Shown piece after piece: positions 11,001-17,735 of a DNA stretch of 64,000 nt. The stretch lies in assembly GCA_029449235.1 (NCBI GenBank), contig JANATG010000015.1, positions 434,001 through 498,000 on the forward strand, read 5' to 3'. Below the pieces are notes generated by a model. It saw nothing but the letters and a program-made list of their open reading frames with translations. It was not told the origin of the DNA and did not search any database. Both the position numbers and the translations under genes were made by a program. Each line of letters starts with the position of its first letter. Position 1 is the stretch's first letter. This DNA is from Linnemannia schmuckeri (Eukaryota; Mortierellomycota; Mortierellomycetes; Mortierellales; Mortierellaceae).

Positions 11001-12474
11001 TACTCAGGACAACCCCCTGACAGTACAAGGACGAACGGACGGTCATGCATCCTCGGCCAAGTCTGAGCTCATGGGTTTACTAGCCGCAGTCCTGTCAGCA
11101 CCTCCGGAACAAAACATAGTGGTCAAACTGGACAACCAGTCGGTGGTGGAACAGTATCATCATATGGTGAAGAATCGTCAAGATGCCTTACCGAGGAAAC
11201 GATTCAGAAGCACTTATGCCGGTATCTGGGCGGTATTATGGCAGGTTGTGGAATCTCGGCCAGGCGAAGTCGAAGTGGTATGGATCAAGGGACACAACAA
11301 CATTCAAGGAAATGAGCTAGCGGATCAGGCGGCAAAGGCGGCAGCACAGAGTGTTACGGTGCCTTTGGTGGTGGATCTCACTCAGCAGACGGACATTACG
11401 AGCTTTGCACATTGCAATGGCAGGCTTGTTGAAATCGATCTACGACAGCTCCTTAAACAACAATCGACAATCCGCCATCATCAAGTCTGGATATCACAAA
11501 GACGGGTCAAGAGGGCGATCTCGGACATTGACGATGTGGAATGGAGTTCGACCTTGGCCCATGTCCATGACAGACGCGCCGTCTTCACCTTCTTCAGCAA
11601 CAGCAAGGACTCCCACCAACGAACACACCATATCAAGAAGCTGCATGGAATGTTGCCAACATTGAACTCCATGCAGGCTCGGAAGCCTGATTTGTACTCA
11701 ACCTGCCTGTGTCGACAATGTGAGCAGGAGGAGGAGGACAATGAGCACGTCTGGAGATGCCCCTCTACTGTTGAGACAACCACTGCGATATGGAAGGAGG
11801 CCATGGGCAAGATTGATGAATGGGGCGTTCAGGCAACAAATAGCTACAATGCCGCCAGGAAGCGTGAACACAAGCGAGCAACTGACAATGGTCGTCAAGC
11901 ACCACGGCCAGTACCCATATACTGGCAGTCCCCCTCGGATGCGGATCATATTCGGGGATTCTCTTCTATCGGTGGAGCTCGAGCCGTGCACAGCGGTAGT
12001 CCTGCTCCCGATCGTGATGAAAACCCCAAGTGGCACGTTTCGGACCTTCTTCGCGGAATCACCCCCAAGAGCATGTTGACTGAGTGGTCCTCGGCCTTCA
12101 GAATCCCACGGTCCATTGCCAAGACGGTCCTTCACAAGTTTATTGGCTACCTGGAAACGCAGGCCTCAGAACTGATCTGGAAACCCCGATGCTCCACGAC
12201 GATCGCGTGGGAGCAGACGCAAGGCATCACTGCCAAGGACAAAACATCCAAATACACCGGCGCCCGAGGTGACTGGAGTCGAGGATACGGTTACATCACG
12301 CGTGATGGGTTCTGCCCGTGTGGCGCTTCGCTAGCCACACATAAGGATCGAACCTGCCCTGGAGCGACCAAGGAACCATGCACAGCTGATGAGCGGCTGT
12401 TGGATAGTCTGTTGGGAAAGAGGAAGTTGTCGCTGATGGAGAGGATGGGAAGAATCCCCTTCATTCGTATCTAG
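5029..12474 (+). CDS. LINE ORF2 polyprotein: endonuclease, reverse transcriptase, RNase H
   Basis: The 2,481-residue protein would nick the target, copy the RNA and degrade it. The endonuclease spans residues 25-275 (NVRG, QETK at 59-62, LGDFNN near 178, SDHSMF near 266). The reverse transcriptase spans about 600-950, with RPITLL near 672, DMKRCFDSV near 742 and the active site FMDD near 866 in place of the usual Y/FADD. Residues 1320-1365 are Lys-rich and may be a nuclear signal. Residues 1411-1704 are Ser/Pro-rich, and 1835-1905 hold tandem repeats. RNase H follows at 1965-2110 (YSDGS, SELMG, LDNQS, GHNN..GNELAD). Two Cys/His motifs end the protein (CLCRQC...HVWRC near 2226, CPCG...H...C near 2428). 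LINE ORF2 proteins are usually 1,000-1,400 residues, so this one is exceptionally long. No stop or frameshift is seen. Confidence 0.93.
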   Translation: MSDTPSPNYIPGSFDPSSTHDPFRTFTVATFNVRGGNKDNYFNYLSQQAHKENISIIGVQETKIHADKDKHLLRQRSSSHYSGLWNHTETHFHGKGVGLLIHKTWATYLTAAFSDKNGRGIGARFGFKHGFQLAVINCYFPPDNSTTYKSDFQQLHNWITTHIDKHRQSGAHVVVLGDFNNVVNPFIDRNSSNRTSSTPELALYPWLSSHCFIDTFRFQNPTTRMFTFHTPIKPEVSRIDMIWASSGLAPYLLRTDTHKPDEFESSDHSMFLATFDLHSLIRPANQAELAAQRPRDKKLLIDDADNDAWESFTEQIERCLDTYGRLDGVTRFPAAFRAGASMDQFSKDDLRTFPLNAAWELLRNTVISSAFAHLPTARTGGRPPPPEGEGLLLTKINEIGGIICLARAVFIDRRPPTTMTEAKAHGKIVNWYQANGIQLRLSKVPDLDATIAMWKSWVNELQRPWRQARLDHQEYYEANKQDIINTHIENRDLRFQTHTRQTIRGILDVTAGRVHLDHLIVDADPIQSSVVGNATPVTYVVDDPKEIKSRVRQFFCDTFHKARPTQPLSAEWEEAYQPREDIQSEWYDSVMAVPDYEEVCMAVAAAPLGKAPGHSKVSGDLLKRLGPLAQALFVVLVQACFVQGAMPEDWLKGVIYCIPKGPVWSGRISEVRPITLLEHGRKILFSIMVNRLTMVLSRHSIFRGPNFSVLKGTMTKDPIHILNSILEDAREYKKEVWVLLQDMKRCFDSVSCQRGGMLELGLRHLKIPDEFIDLCLYVATNKTNRIITAYGLTDEYTPLCGLDQGGVESPLLWRIVYEVLLAQVWQSSLGYSMTNGADLRTFHKIPTFEFLHPDTPLKIACLAFMDDTQWIAPSKANLQEISNKAMSFFTLHGIEINPKKSELIVVNPTCAELSINLGPDKVTALPPDAAARVLGVWFSADGKGVHTRQLVKEEVSKMCQILSRKAVTDKQCIYIFNNVLLPRILYRLSVTILSPRELKTIVGQYSSVVRQKVGLPLGSPASILFHRRLYGLRDLGDAMTEEQVSTAHLRLNDQDLLGTVMTNRAMAHQAECRLMVSSFLVPTIGAQFSRNNFFGHVCRLMVERGITFQSPGTPVDITRFIGFILPPGVYPKIAHRLFLDGVVSLDDVLTDDGQSLVSWQHIHTTYKLKGPVRRWFKELVKIASLPPPVEVSATAVVVANVDVVLEKRPTVSGSLLEEKDSPIQIQYEEDESSEDEKLINRAMERRRGCQKKPDAVSLAHLPSADRVSAATPLDPSVAIDSLQVRTTPTATVVSFDVADGCGGSVCVDASEESGDNSEGVYKEKTKRKKVKRDNRGFLYLDTSLGRKKQGPKKDKEKFSFAAQTKTKTTRAIERSDERGSEFVSFGKAGFSFVAGDKRVEGIKECCLQGTCSGSSTTFLSSLSFYDSFYASSSLLPNSSFLATAASEVCPALSCEPTVSSTSPSSPLFSPSDFDPLLSSLLSSVPHLGFSFSSDPSLVFDVSSYFTINPPIITSFSSPSLVPSSSSVHPSSFVSSSLSHSSHPTFPLAAPSTIPPIAPLSLIPLSFLSSVPPIDLLSAPVSSLLFDPSLPPPPSPPSPLPPLSLPLPVSSLPSSPQPHYPPLTLSPPPSLLSPASPPVVTPVTVSSPIVIPVPVSSPVLSATSDRPAPLLTCTDTPFNTPATSTPTPVSILLSPHTQSPLPPNATDPIFERAVASLDSTCRHRLLRPAAEYNAEILRITCETKKLQAKNTTKYDALRAQYRKQLAKRPQDLTAMLSNVDHDAVNAAARVQSVASRRKTVALGIRRRATEAVNEYRTCHLDSLRSDMETRLNRAVVESRLQESLRARKQQEAEALCLQHYSVVSRLQESLRDRKQQQQQEKKAYRLHHRSVVSRLKETMPRHKKTQPLRKSAFDTTSNFPLQERYRVQPLAASGPLTTTFGPLCLSPAEAASMRTIQDTPVDNSTPRVLYSDGSLLNSGTSDVSLAFGVVDLTQDNPLTVQGRTDGHASSAKSELMGLLAAVLSAPPEQNIVVKLDNQSVVEQYHHMVKNRQDALPRKRFRSTYAGIWAVLWQVVESRPGEVEVVWIKGHNNIQGNELADQAAKAAAQSVTVPLVVDLTQQTDITSFAHCNGRLVEIDLRQLLKQQSTIRHHQVWISQRRVKRAISDIDDVEWSSTLAHVHDRRAVFTFFSNSKDSHQRTHHIKKLHGMLPTLNSMQARKPDLYSTCLCRQCEQEEEDNEHVWRCPSTVETTTAIWKEAMGKIDEWGVQATNSYNAARKREHKRATDNGRQAPRPVPIYWQSPSDADHIRGFSSIGGARAVHSGSPAPDRDENPKWHVSDLLRGITPKSMLTEWSSAFRIPRSIAKTVLHKFIGYLETQASELIWKPRCSTTIAWEQTQGITAKDKTSKYTGARGDWSRGYGYITRDGFCPCGASLATHKDRTCPGATKEPCTADERLLDSLLGKRKLSLMERMGRIPFIRI
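9250..10140 (+). other. Pyrimidine-rich Ser/Pro linker inside ORF2
   Basis: For nearly 900 bp the coding strand is almost all T and C, encoding Ser, Pro, Leu, Phe and Val with few charged residues. It lies between the RT and RNase H domains and has no recognisable fold. The composition is unlike the rest of the element. It may be a disordered linker that grew by slippage. Confidence 0.75.
10531..10740 (+). repeat. Tandem amino-acid repeat in LINE ORF2
   Basis: A unit of about 27-28 residues beginning VVxSRLQESLRxRKQQ is present two full times, followed by a shorter third start (VVSRLKETM). It is rich in Arg, Gln, Leu and Glu and should form helix or coiled coil. It sits just before the RNase H domain. 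Confidence 0.8.
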
Positions 12475-12662
12475 TTTTATTTTGTCTTCCGTTTTTGCTG
12501 TGAAGAGCAGCGACAATTGTTGCGCAGAGCCAGGCTCCGGGTCGGACTGTGACTGGCGGATGGTGTACTGAAGAGTTTGGTCTGTAGTCCCATTTACTTC
12601 CAAATGCCTCCTTTGTACTGTTTGTCAGAGAAATAAAATTGTGTACAAAAAAAAAAAAAAAA
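12475..12662 (+). other. LINE 3' UTR, polyadenylation signal and poly(A) tail
   Basis: A 172-bp 3' UTR follows the ORF2 stop. It contains AATAAA at 12632-12637 and ends in 16 A (12647-12662). The same UTR is present in the two truncated copies downstream, which shows that its end defines the 3' end of the family. Confidence 0.92.
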
Positions 12663-12678
12663 GCCTTACTTTTACCAC
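12663..12678. repeat. Right target-site duplication of the full-length LINE
   Basis: This is the perfect partner of the 16-bp copy at 2543-2558. Confidence 0.95.
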
Positions 12679-13041
12679 CGATACTTTTTTGCTCTCTTTG
12701 TTTGTTCCCTTTTCCCCGAACATCCAACACGTCGCCTACCATCTTCACCACTATCTATAAGATACCACGACCCCATTGGTTGCACCGTTTCATGAACCCA
12801 TGATGAGCTAGCAACCCGAGTCAACTTTGTTTGGCTTTTTCCTTGCTTTTATTCCCTTTTTCTTTTTCTTTTCTTCAACCGTGTTCACGTTGGTTGCTCT
12901 TCTCTTTCGACTCGCCCCCTACCCTTTCCGAGTCTCAACAACCAGAAAGGATGGTACACCAGTTAGTAGTAGTTTCCCGAGTCACTTCTTTTTTCCCATA
13001 TTCGTGTTATTCTCTCAATTCAGTAGCTTAGTCCCAGATAG

Positions 13042-13050
13042 TATAAAAGG
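13042..13050 (+). promoter_or_regulatory. TATA-like element
   Basis: TATAAAAGG stands 62 bp before a good splice donor (GTAAGT at 13112). A start site about 30 bp downstream would place the 34-bp repeat near the start of a transcript. No transcript is known, so this is only a candidate. Confidence 0.4.
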
Positions 13051-13077
13051 ATACCTAGAAGGCACGATTGAAACAGC

Positions 13078-13210
13078 ATCTTCGCCCTGTTGTCAATCCT
13101 GCTCCTTCTAGGTAAGTCCCTCCTCCCTCCCCTTTTATCACCACTGTTCATGTCGCTCGAACAGTGTGTCTAATAAATCTTCGCCCTGTTGTCAATCCTG
13201 CTCCTTCTAG
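13078..13210 (+). repeat. 34-bp direct repeat framing a possible 99-bp intron
   Basis: The same 34 bases lie at 13078-13111 and 13177-13210. The first copy ends in CTTCTAG followed by GTAAGT, a strong donor. The second copy ends in CTTCTAG, a good acceptor, with CTAAT about 40 nt before it as a possible branch point. Splicing would remove 13112-13210 and leave one repeat copy. Confidence 0.6.
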
Positions 13211-13263
13211 CATCCCCCTGTGCGCCCGAAGATCCGCACCACTCTAGTTGTCTCTTACCTGTG

Positions 13264-13366
13264 TTCGGAGAAGTTCACAGCCCCCTTTCCCTCTTCCTCT
13301 ACGTTGTCCCTGTCTGTGATCGGAGAGATCACAGCCCCCCCCCTTCCCTCTTCCTCTGTGTCGTCT
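13264..13366 (+). repeat. Imperfect tandem repeat, about 50-bp unit
   Basis: Two adjacent C/T-rich units, about 13264-13308 and 13319-13366, share the core TTCCCTCTTCCTCT, preceded by CGGAGA and CACAGCCCC. They differ by a few substitutions and by the length of the C-run. Confidence 0.7.
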
Positions 13367-13526
13367 TTGCCAGTCTAGTTGAGACTGCGTGGTACCTCTT
13401 GCAGAAGTTGCTGGAGTCCTCCACATGTATTGGATTTTTAAAATATATTTATCCTACAAGTCATAAAGAGTACTGATTATCACGTGACGTAGTGACCTCA
13501 GTTAAATGAAACTAAAATTCGAAATA

Positions 13527-13547
13527 GAAAGGTTTTGACCAACCAAG
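13527..13547. repeat. Overlapping target-site duplications, left side
   Basis: Two duplications overlap here. TTTTGACCAACCAAG (13533-13547) is repeated exactly at 14536-14550 after the poly(A) of truncated copy 2. GAAAGGTTTTGACCAA (13527-13542) matches 14828-14842 with one T missing, after the tail of truncated copy 3. Copy 2 therefore went into the left edge of the older copy 3. Confidence 0.85.
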
Positions 13548-14348
13548 CAGGCTCGGAAGCCTGATTTGTACTCAACCTGCCTGTGTCGACAATGTGAGCA
13601 GGAGGAGGAAGACAATGAGCACGTCTGGAGATGCCCCTCTACTATTGAGACAACCACAGCGATATGGAAGGAGGCCATGGGCAAGATTGATGAATGGGGC
13701 GTTCAGGCAACAAATAGCTACAATGCCGCCAGGAAGCGTGAACACAAGCGAGCAACTGACAATGGTCGTCAAGCACCACGGCCAGTACCCATATACTGGC
13801 AGTCCCCCTCGGATGCGGATCATGTTCGGGGATTCTCTTCTATCGGTGGAGCTCGAGCCGTGCACAGCGGTAGTCCTGCTCCCGATCGTGATGAAAACCC
13901 CAAGTGGCACGTTTCGGACCTCCTTCGCGGAATCACCCCCAAGAGCATGTTGACTAAGTGGTCCTCGGCCTTCAAGACCCCACAGTCCATTGCCAAGACG
14001 GTCCTTCACAAGTTTATTGGCTACCTGGAGACGCAGGCCTCAGAACTGATCTGGAAACCCCGATGCTCCACGACGATCGCGTGGGAGCAGATGCAAGGCA
14101 TCACTGCCAAGGACAAAACATCCAAATACACCGGCGCCCGAGGTGACTGGAGTCGAGGATACGGTTACATCACGCGTGATGGGTTCTGCCCGTGTGGCGC
14201 TTCGCTAGCCACACATAAGGATCGAACCTGCCCTGGAGCGACCAAGGAACCATGCACAGCTGATGAGCGGCTGTTGGATAGTCTGTTGGGAAAGAGGAAG
14301 TTGTCAGTGATGGAGAGGATGGGAAGAATCCCCTTCATTCGTATCTAG
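13548..14348 (+). pseudogene. 3' remnant of LINE ORF2
   Basis: The open frame (260 residues counted from 13566) corresponds to the C-terminus of ORF2, with both Cys/His motifs (CLCRQC...HVWRC and CPCG...H...C). Endonuclease, RT and RNase H are missing because the insertion is 5'-truncated. It is not expected to be made as a protein. Substitutions such as RIPRS to KTPQS relative to the full copy are visible. Confidence 0.88.
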
Positions 14349-14534
14349 TTTTATTTTGTCTTCCGTTTTTGCTGTGAAGAGCAGCGACAATTGTTGCGCA
14401 GAGCCAGGCTCCGGGTCGGACTGTGACTGGCGGATGGTGTACTGAAGAGTTTGGTCTGTAGTCCCCTTTACTTCCAAATGCCTCCTTTGTACTGTTTGTC
14501 AGAGAAATAAAATTGTGTACAAAAAAAAAAAAAA
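13548..14534 (+). mobile_element. 5'-truncated LINE copy 2
   Basis: This insertion matches the last 801 coding bases of the full element (11674-12474) without any indel, and the 3' UTR and a 14-A tail follow. By eye about 14 substitutions separate the two coding stretches. It has a perfect 15-bp target duplication (13533-13547 and 14536-14550). The high identity and clean tail point to a recent insertion from the same or a sister source element. Confidence 0.93.
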
Positions 14535-14535
14535 T

Positions 14536-14550
14536 TTTTGACCAACCAAG
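14536..14550. repeat. Right target-site duplication of truncated copy 2
   Basis: TTTTGACCAACCAAG is identical to 13533-13547 and follows the 14-A tail. Confidence 0.9.
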
Positions 14551-14827
14551 GCGGGTAATGGAGAGTATGTTGGAAAGGAGGAAGTTGTCATTGATGGAGA
14601 GGATGGGAAGAATCCACTTTTCATTATCTAGTTTTATTTTCTTCCGTTTTTGCTGTGAAGAGCAGGGACAATTGTTGCGCAGAGCCAGGCTCCGGGTCGG
14701 ACTGTGACTGGCGGATGGTGTACTGTACAGCTTGGTCTGTAGTCCCTTTACTTCCGAATGCCTCCTTTGTACTGTTTGTCAGAGAAATAAAATTGTGCCA
14801 AAAAAAAGGAAAAAAAAAAAAAAAAAA
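14551..14827 (+). mobile_element. 5'-truncated LINE copy 3, older and nested
   Basis: This fragment holds only the last coding bases of ORF2 and the 3' UTR, with several substitutions and small indels against the full element, and an interrupted A-rich tail (14799-14827). It is followed by GAAAGGTTTGACCAA (14828-14842), which matches the bases left of copy 2 (13527-13542). Copy 2 therefore lies inside the target duplication of copy 3. The divergence and the broken tail agree with copy 3 being older. Confidence 0.85.
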
Positions 14828-15103
14828 GAAAGGTTTGACCAAATTTCGTCGATCTTACAACACAAATAATGTTATCAAGTTTCAAAGTGTGTGATTTGGT
14901 TTGTTTATTCAAAGTGTGTGAAGTAACTATTCAGTGGTCAAAGGAACTAATCATGATGTGCTACGAAAAAAAAAAAAAAAAATACGCGAAAGAAAGCAAA
15001 GGAAGAGGAGAGGGTAGAGGAGAATCACCATGACGATGTGCGCGACAAAGACGCGAGAGTTTCTTCAACTCTCCCTCCTTTACCCACAGTGAACACATAA
15101 CGC

Positions 15104-15888
15104 TCACTCCTCCTTGATATGCTCCGGAGGGAGCTGGCGGTAGTTCCCCGCACCGGTGTCGATGCGGATGCTAAAGTAAGAAAAAAGCACACAAATCATT
15201 TGCTGACGATGAGTGACCTGTATTGGTGATTGATCAATGATCAGAGCACGAGCTTATGATGAAATATTGAACGAAGGCATACTTTGACGCAATGCGGGGG
15301 CAACCCATTGCATGGAGAGCCTCGTGGCAGGACTTGATAGCATACATGATGGCTCCCATCTCGCCCTCCATAGTGGTGCACTGAGCATGGACCTTGTAGT
15401 CGACGCCTGATAGAGAGAAAGAGAAAGATGGAGTGAAAGAGTTGTTGCTTGTCTTAGACGAAGCAGTGGTTGTGACAAGATAGCAACCGGAAACAGCAAA
15501 CGTGGAACAGCAGAAAAAGATACACTGCGACAACCAAAAACAACAGCCGTGCGAAATAAAAAAGAAGAAAAGAAGACATACCGCATCGCTTGAGGACCTT
15601 CTCGACTTCGTCGATGTGCTTCTGGAACGAGGCGGTGGTGCCCATAGGGTAGACCGCAAAGTCAGCGAGGCAGTGGACGACAGCCTCTTCTTTGCTTGGC
15701 AGGCCGGGGGTGCCAGTAGTCCTGGGGGCAGTCTTTTCCTGGGATGATTTGTCGCCGCCGAGAGTGGCGCCAGAGAGCTTCTCGCCGAGATGAGAGATCT
15801 TCTCACCAACAGAGGGCGAGGAGGTGGTGTTCTGGCCCTCCTCGCGATTGAGGGGGTGGATCGGTTGTTCGGGGACGGGATTATACAT
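15104..15888 (-). CDS. UPF0045/MTH1187 family protein (ECM15-like)
   Basis: Three exons (15582-15888, 15283-15406, 15104-15170) join in frame to a 165-residue protein. The last 95 residues are the UPF0045 domain, a small ferredoxin-like fold also found in yeast Ecm15 and in thiamine-binding YkoF-type proteins: CLADFAVYPMGT, then the helix HIDEVEKVLKRCG, then GEMGAIMYAIK and RIDTGAG. The first 70 residues are Ser/Thr/Gly-rich and not part of the domain. Donors are GTATGT and GTATGC, with acceptors CAG and TAG. The start ATG at 15888 is the first in frame with the domain. A role in binding a small ligand such as thiamine is inferred from the family. A dead tandem copy lies upstream at 16396-17491. 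Confidence 0.85.
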
Positions 15889-16395
15889 GGTGGAAGAGAG
15901 TTGAAAGAGTTCTGGTTGCGTGTTTTTGTTTGTGGTGAGGAGTGTGTGTATTTGCGTGGTGAGTAGTGGTGGTGATAGTTTAAAAGAAGAGAAGAGAAAA
16001 AGAAAGAAGAATTTAAATTCAAAATTGCCTCGTAAAGCAGGGGGCACACACAGCCACGCCACCAATTCGGATTTCATTGTTCCACCAGACTCTGCAATAT
16101 CACCCATCTCATGAAATATAAAGGCTGAGAAAATTGACGCTGAAAGCGAGACCAAATACAAAGGTGTTATTTGCATCACACACTATTATAGAGCGGATGC
16201 AGCTTGATTTATTCAAGAATGTGAGGCTAATACTGTAGTGAGGCAACAGAGAGGAAGAAAAAATGCTAAACAGGTCATTGTGCCAGGAAAAAAAAAGCGA
16301 AAGAAAGCAAGCTGAGGAGAAGGAAAGGGTGGAGGGGAGCCGTCAAGGGTAATTTTTTTCTCTCTCCTTCTACCCACACAGTGACCAGGTGTGAT
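15889..16395. other. Spacer between the UPF0045 tandem copies
   Basis: This is the 5' side of the live UPF0045 gene and the 3' side of its dead copy. The bases near 16040-16070 resemble 17600-17640 in front of the dead copy, so the promoter was part of the duplicated unit. No other gene is seen. Confidence 0.6.
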
Positions 16396-17491
16396 TCAGT
16401 CCTCTTTGGCGAGTGCCAGAGGGATCAGGCGGTAATGCTCTGCGCCGGTTTCGAAGCGAACGCTATTGGGCAAACGCCGAAAGAATGTTTGACAAGCGAA
16501 TAAATTAGTGGGCTATGATCAGTGGATACTTCCCTTTCTGTCAGCATTATGAAATAGCGAGCGAATACTTTGATGCAACGCGGGGACAGCCCATGGCATG
16601 CAGAGCCTTCTGACAGGCCTTGATTGCATACATGATGGCTCCCATTTCGCCAATGACTGTAGTGTACTGAGCATAGATCTCGTAGTCGACGCCTCTTATA
16701 GGGCGAAGCGAAAAAGAGTTACCGTTCGTATTACTCAAAGTTATGGTTGTGCCAAGCTAACAACCAGCAAGAAACGAGCAAAATCTGAAAAAGGCACGGC
16801 AACAATCAAAAACAACAAATCCCCGAACAAAGAAAAAGACATACCACATCGCTTGAGGACCTTCTCGACTTCATCGATGTGCTTTACGAACGAAGCAGTG
16901 TGCCCAAGGGATATATTGCAAAGTCAGCAAAGCAGCGGGCAGTAGACTCCTCCTCGGATGAATCGCCGAAAGTGGAGTTGTTGAGCTTTTCTTTAAAAGA
17001 ATAGACCCTACTAGCGATGGCGATTTTTTCGCCAAGAGAGAGCAACTTCTCTTCGTAAGACGACAACTTTTCATCGAAAGAGGCAACCTTTCTTGTCGAA
17101 GGACGTGGAAGGAAGGCTTTTTTATGGAGGGATCGCTGCGCATGCTACTATAGAGGGTCTCCCTAGGAGAGGAAGTGAAGGAAATCTTTTCCTTGACATG
17201 GTCACTGCTAGTAATACTAGGCAGGTTTTCGACGAGATGATGTGCCACCGTAGGTGGAAGTAGGGGAGGGCTACCTCATGGGCGAGCAACCATGAGTGAT
17301 GCTAGTCAGGTTCTTGACGAGAAACGAGGCCTTCGACGACAAGAGCGGTGAAAGCCATTTCCGCGGACAAGGCATCGTGAGTGCGCCAGGCAGTTTTTCA
17401 ACAGGACACGGGTCTTCTTGACGACAAGGGTGGATTGGACGTTTCCCATCGCGCGAATGAGAGGCTGGATGGTTTATTCAGATTGGTACAT
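16396..17491 (-). pseudogene. Dead tandem copy of the UPF0045 (ECM15-like) gene
   Basis: The sequence follows the live neighbour from start to stop but is broken. The start reads M-Y-Q-S-E and then TAA, where the live copy has CAA in the same context. After the motif CFADFAIYPLGT one base is missing (11 bases where the live copy has 12), which throws the next helix out of frame. The donor after KRCG, the middle exon (GEMGAIMYAIK) and the last exon (RFETGAEHYR) remain recognisable. The N-terminal half, 16960-17480, has diverged strongly. This is a relic of a tandem duplication. Confidence 0.85.
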
Positions 17492-17735
17492 GATGGACGA
17501 GAGTTGGAGGGGTTGTGCTTCTGTTTTTGTAAGACATAGAGAATGAAATAAGAAAGAAAAAATGGCCAGGCTGGATATCACGTTCAGAAATTGCCTTGGG
17601 TGGGCACTCACAGTCACGCCACCAATTTGGCTTGGCCTTTTTATTCTTGGTTCTTTTCTTGTTTGCATCTCTTCCTTCTGTCGCTCCTCTCCTCAATTCA
17701 CTTTTCACTCACATTCACCCCAACAACCCCAACCC

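Larger units (their letters stand above)
2559..12662 (+). mobile_element. Full-length bicistronic LINE (non-LTR retrotransposon)
   Basis: This 10.1-kb element has a 200-bp 5' UTR, ORF1 (gag-like, CCHC), ORF2 (APE endonuclease, reverse transcriptase, RNase H, terminal Cys/His motifs), a 3' UTR with AATAAA at 12632-12637 and a 16-A tail. A perfect 16-bp target-site duplication flanks it. Both ORFs are open over their whole length, so the copy may be active or recent. The RNase H domain and the two-ORF layout fit the I/Tad-like part of the LINE tree; assignment to a clade needs a tree of the RT domain. Two shorter copies of the same family lie at 13548-14534 and 14551-14827. Confidence 0.95.
12679..13526. 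other. Spacer between LINE copies with a promoter-like core
   Basis: No protein gene is supported. The block is pyrimidine-rich and contains a TATA-like core at 13042-13050, an inverted repeat (CCTAGAAGG at 13054-13062 and CCTTCTAGG at 13104-13112), a 34-bp direct repeat and an imperfect C/T-rich tandem repeat. It could be a small non-coding transcription unit or the remains of an LTR; no TG...CA ends or short target duplication could be fixed. Confidence 0.45.
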
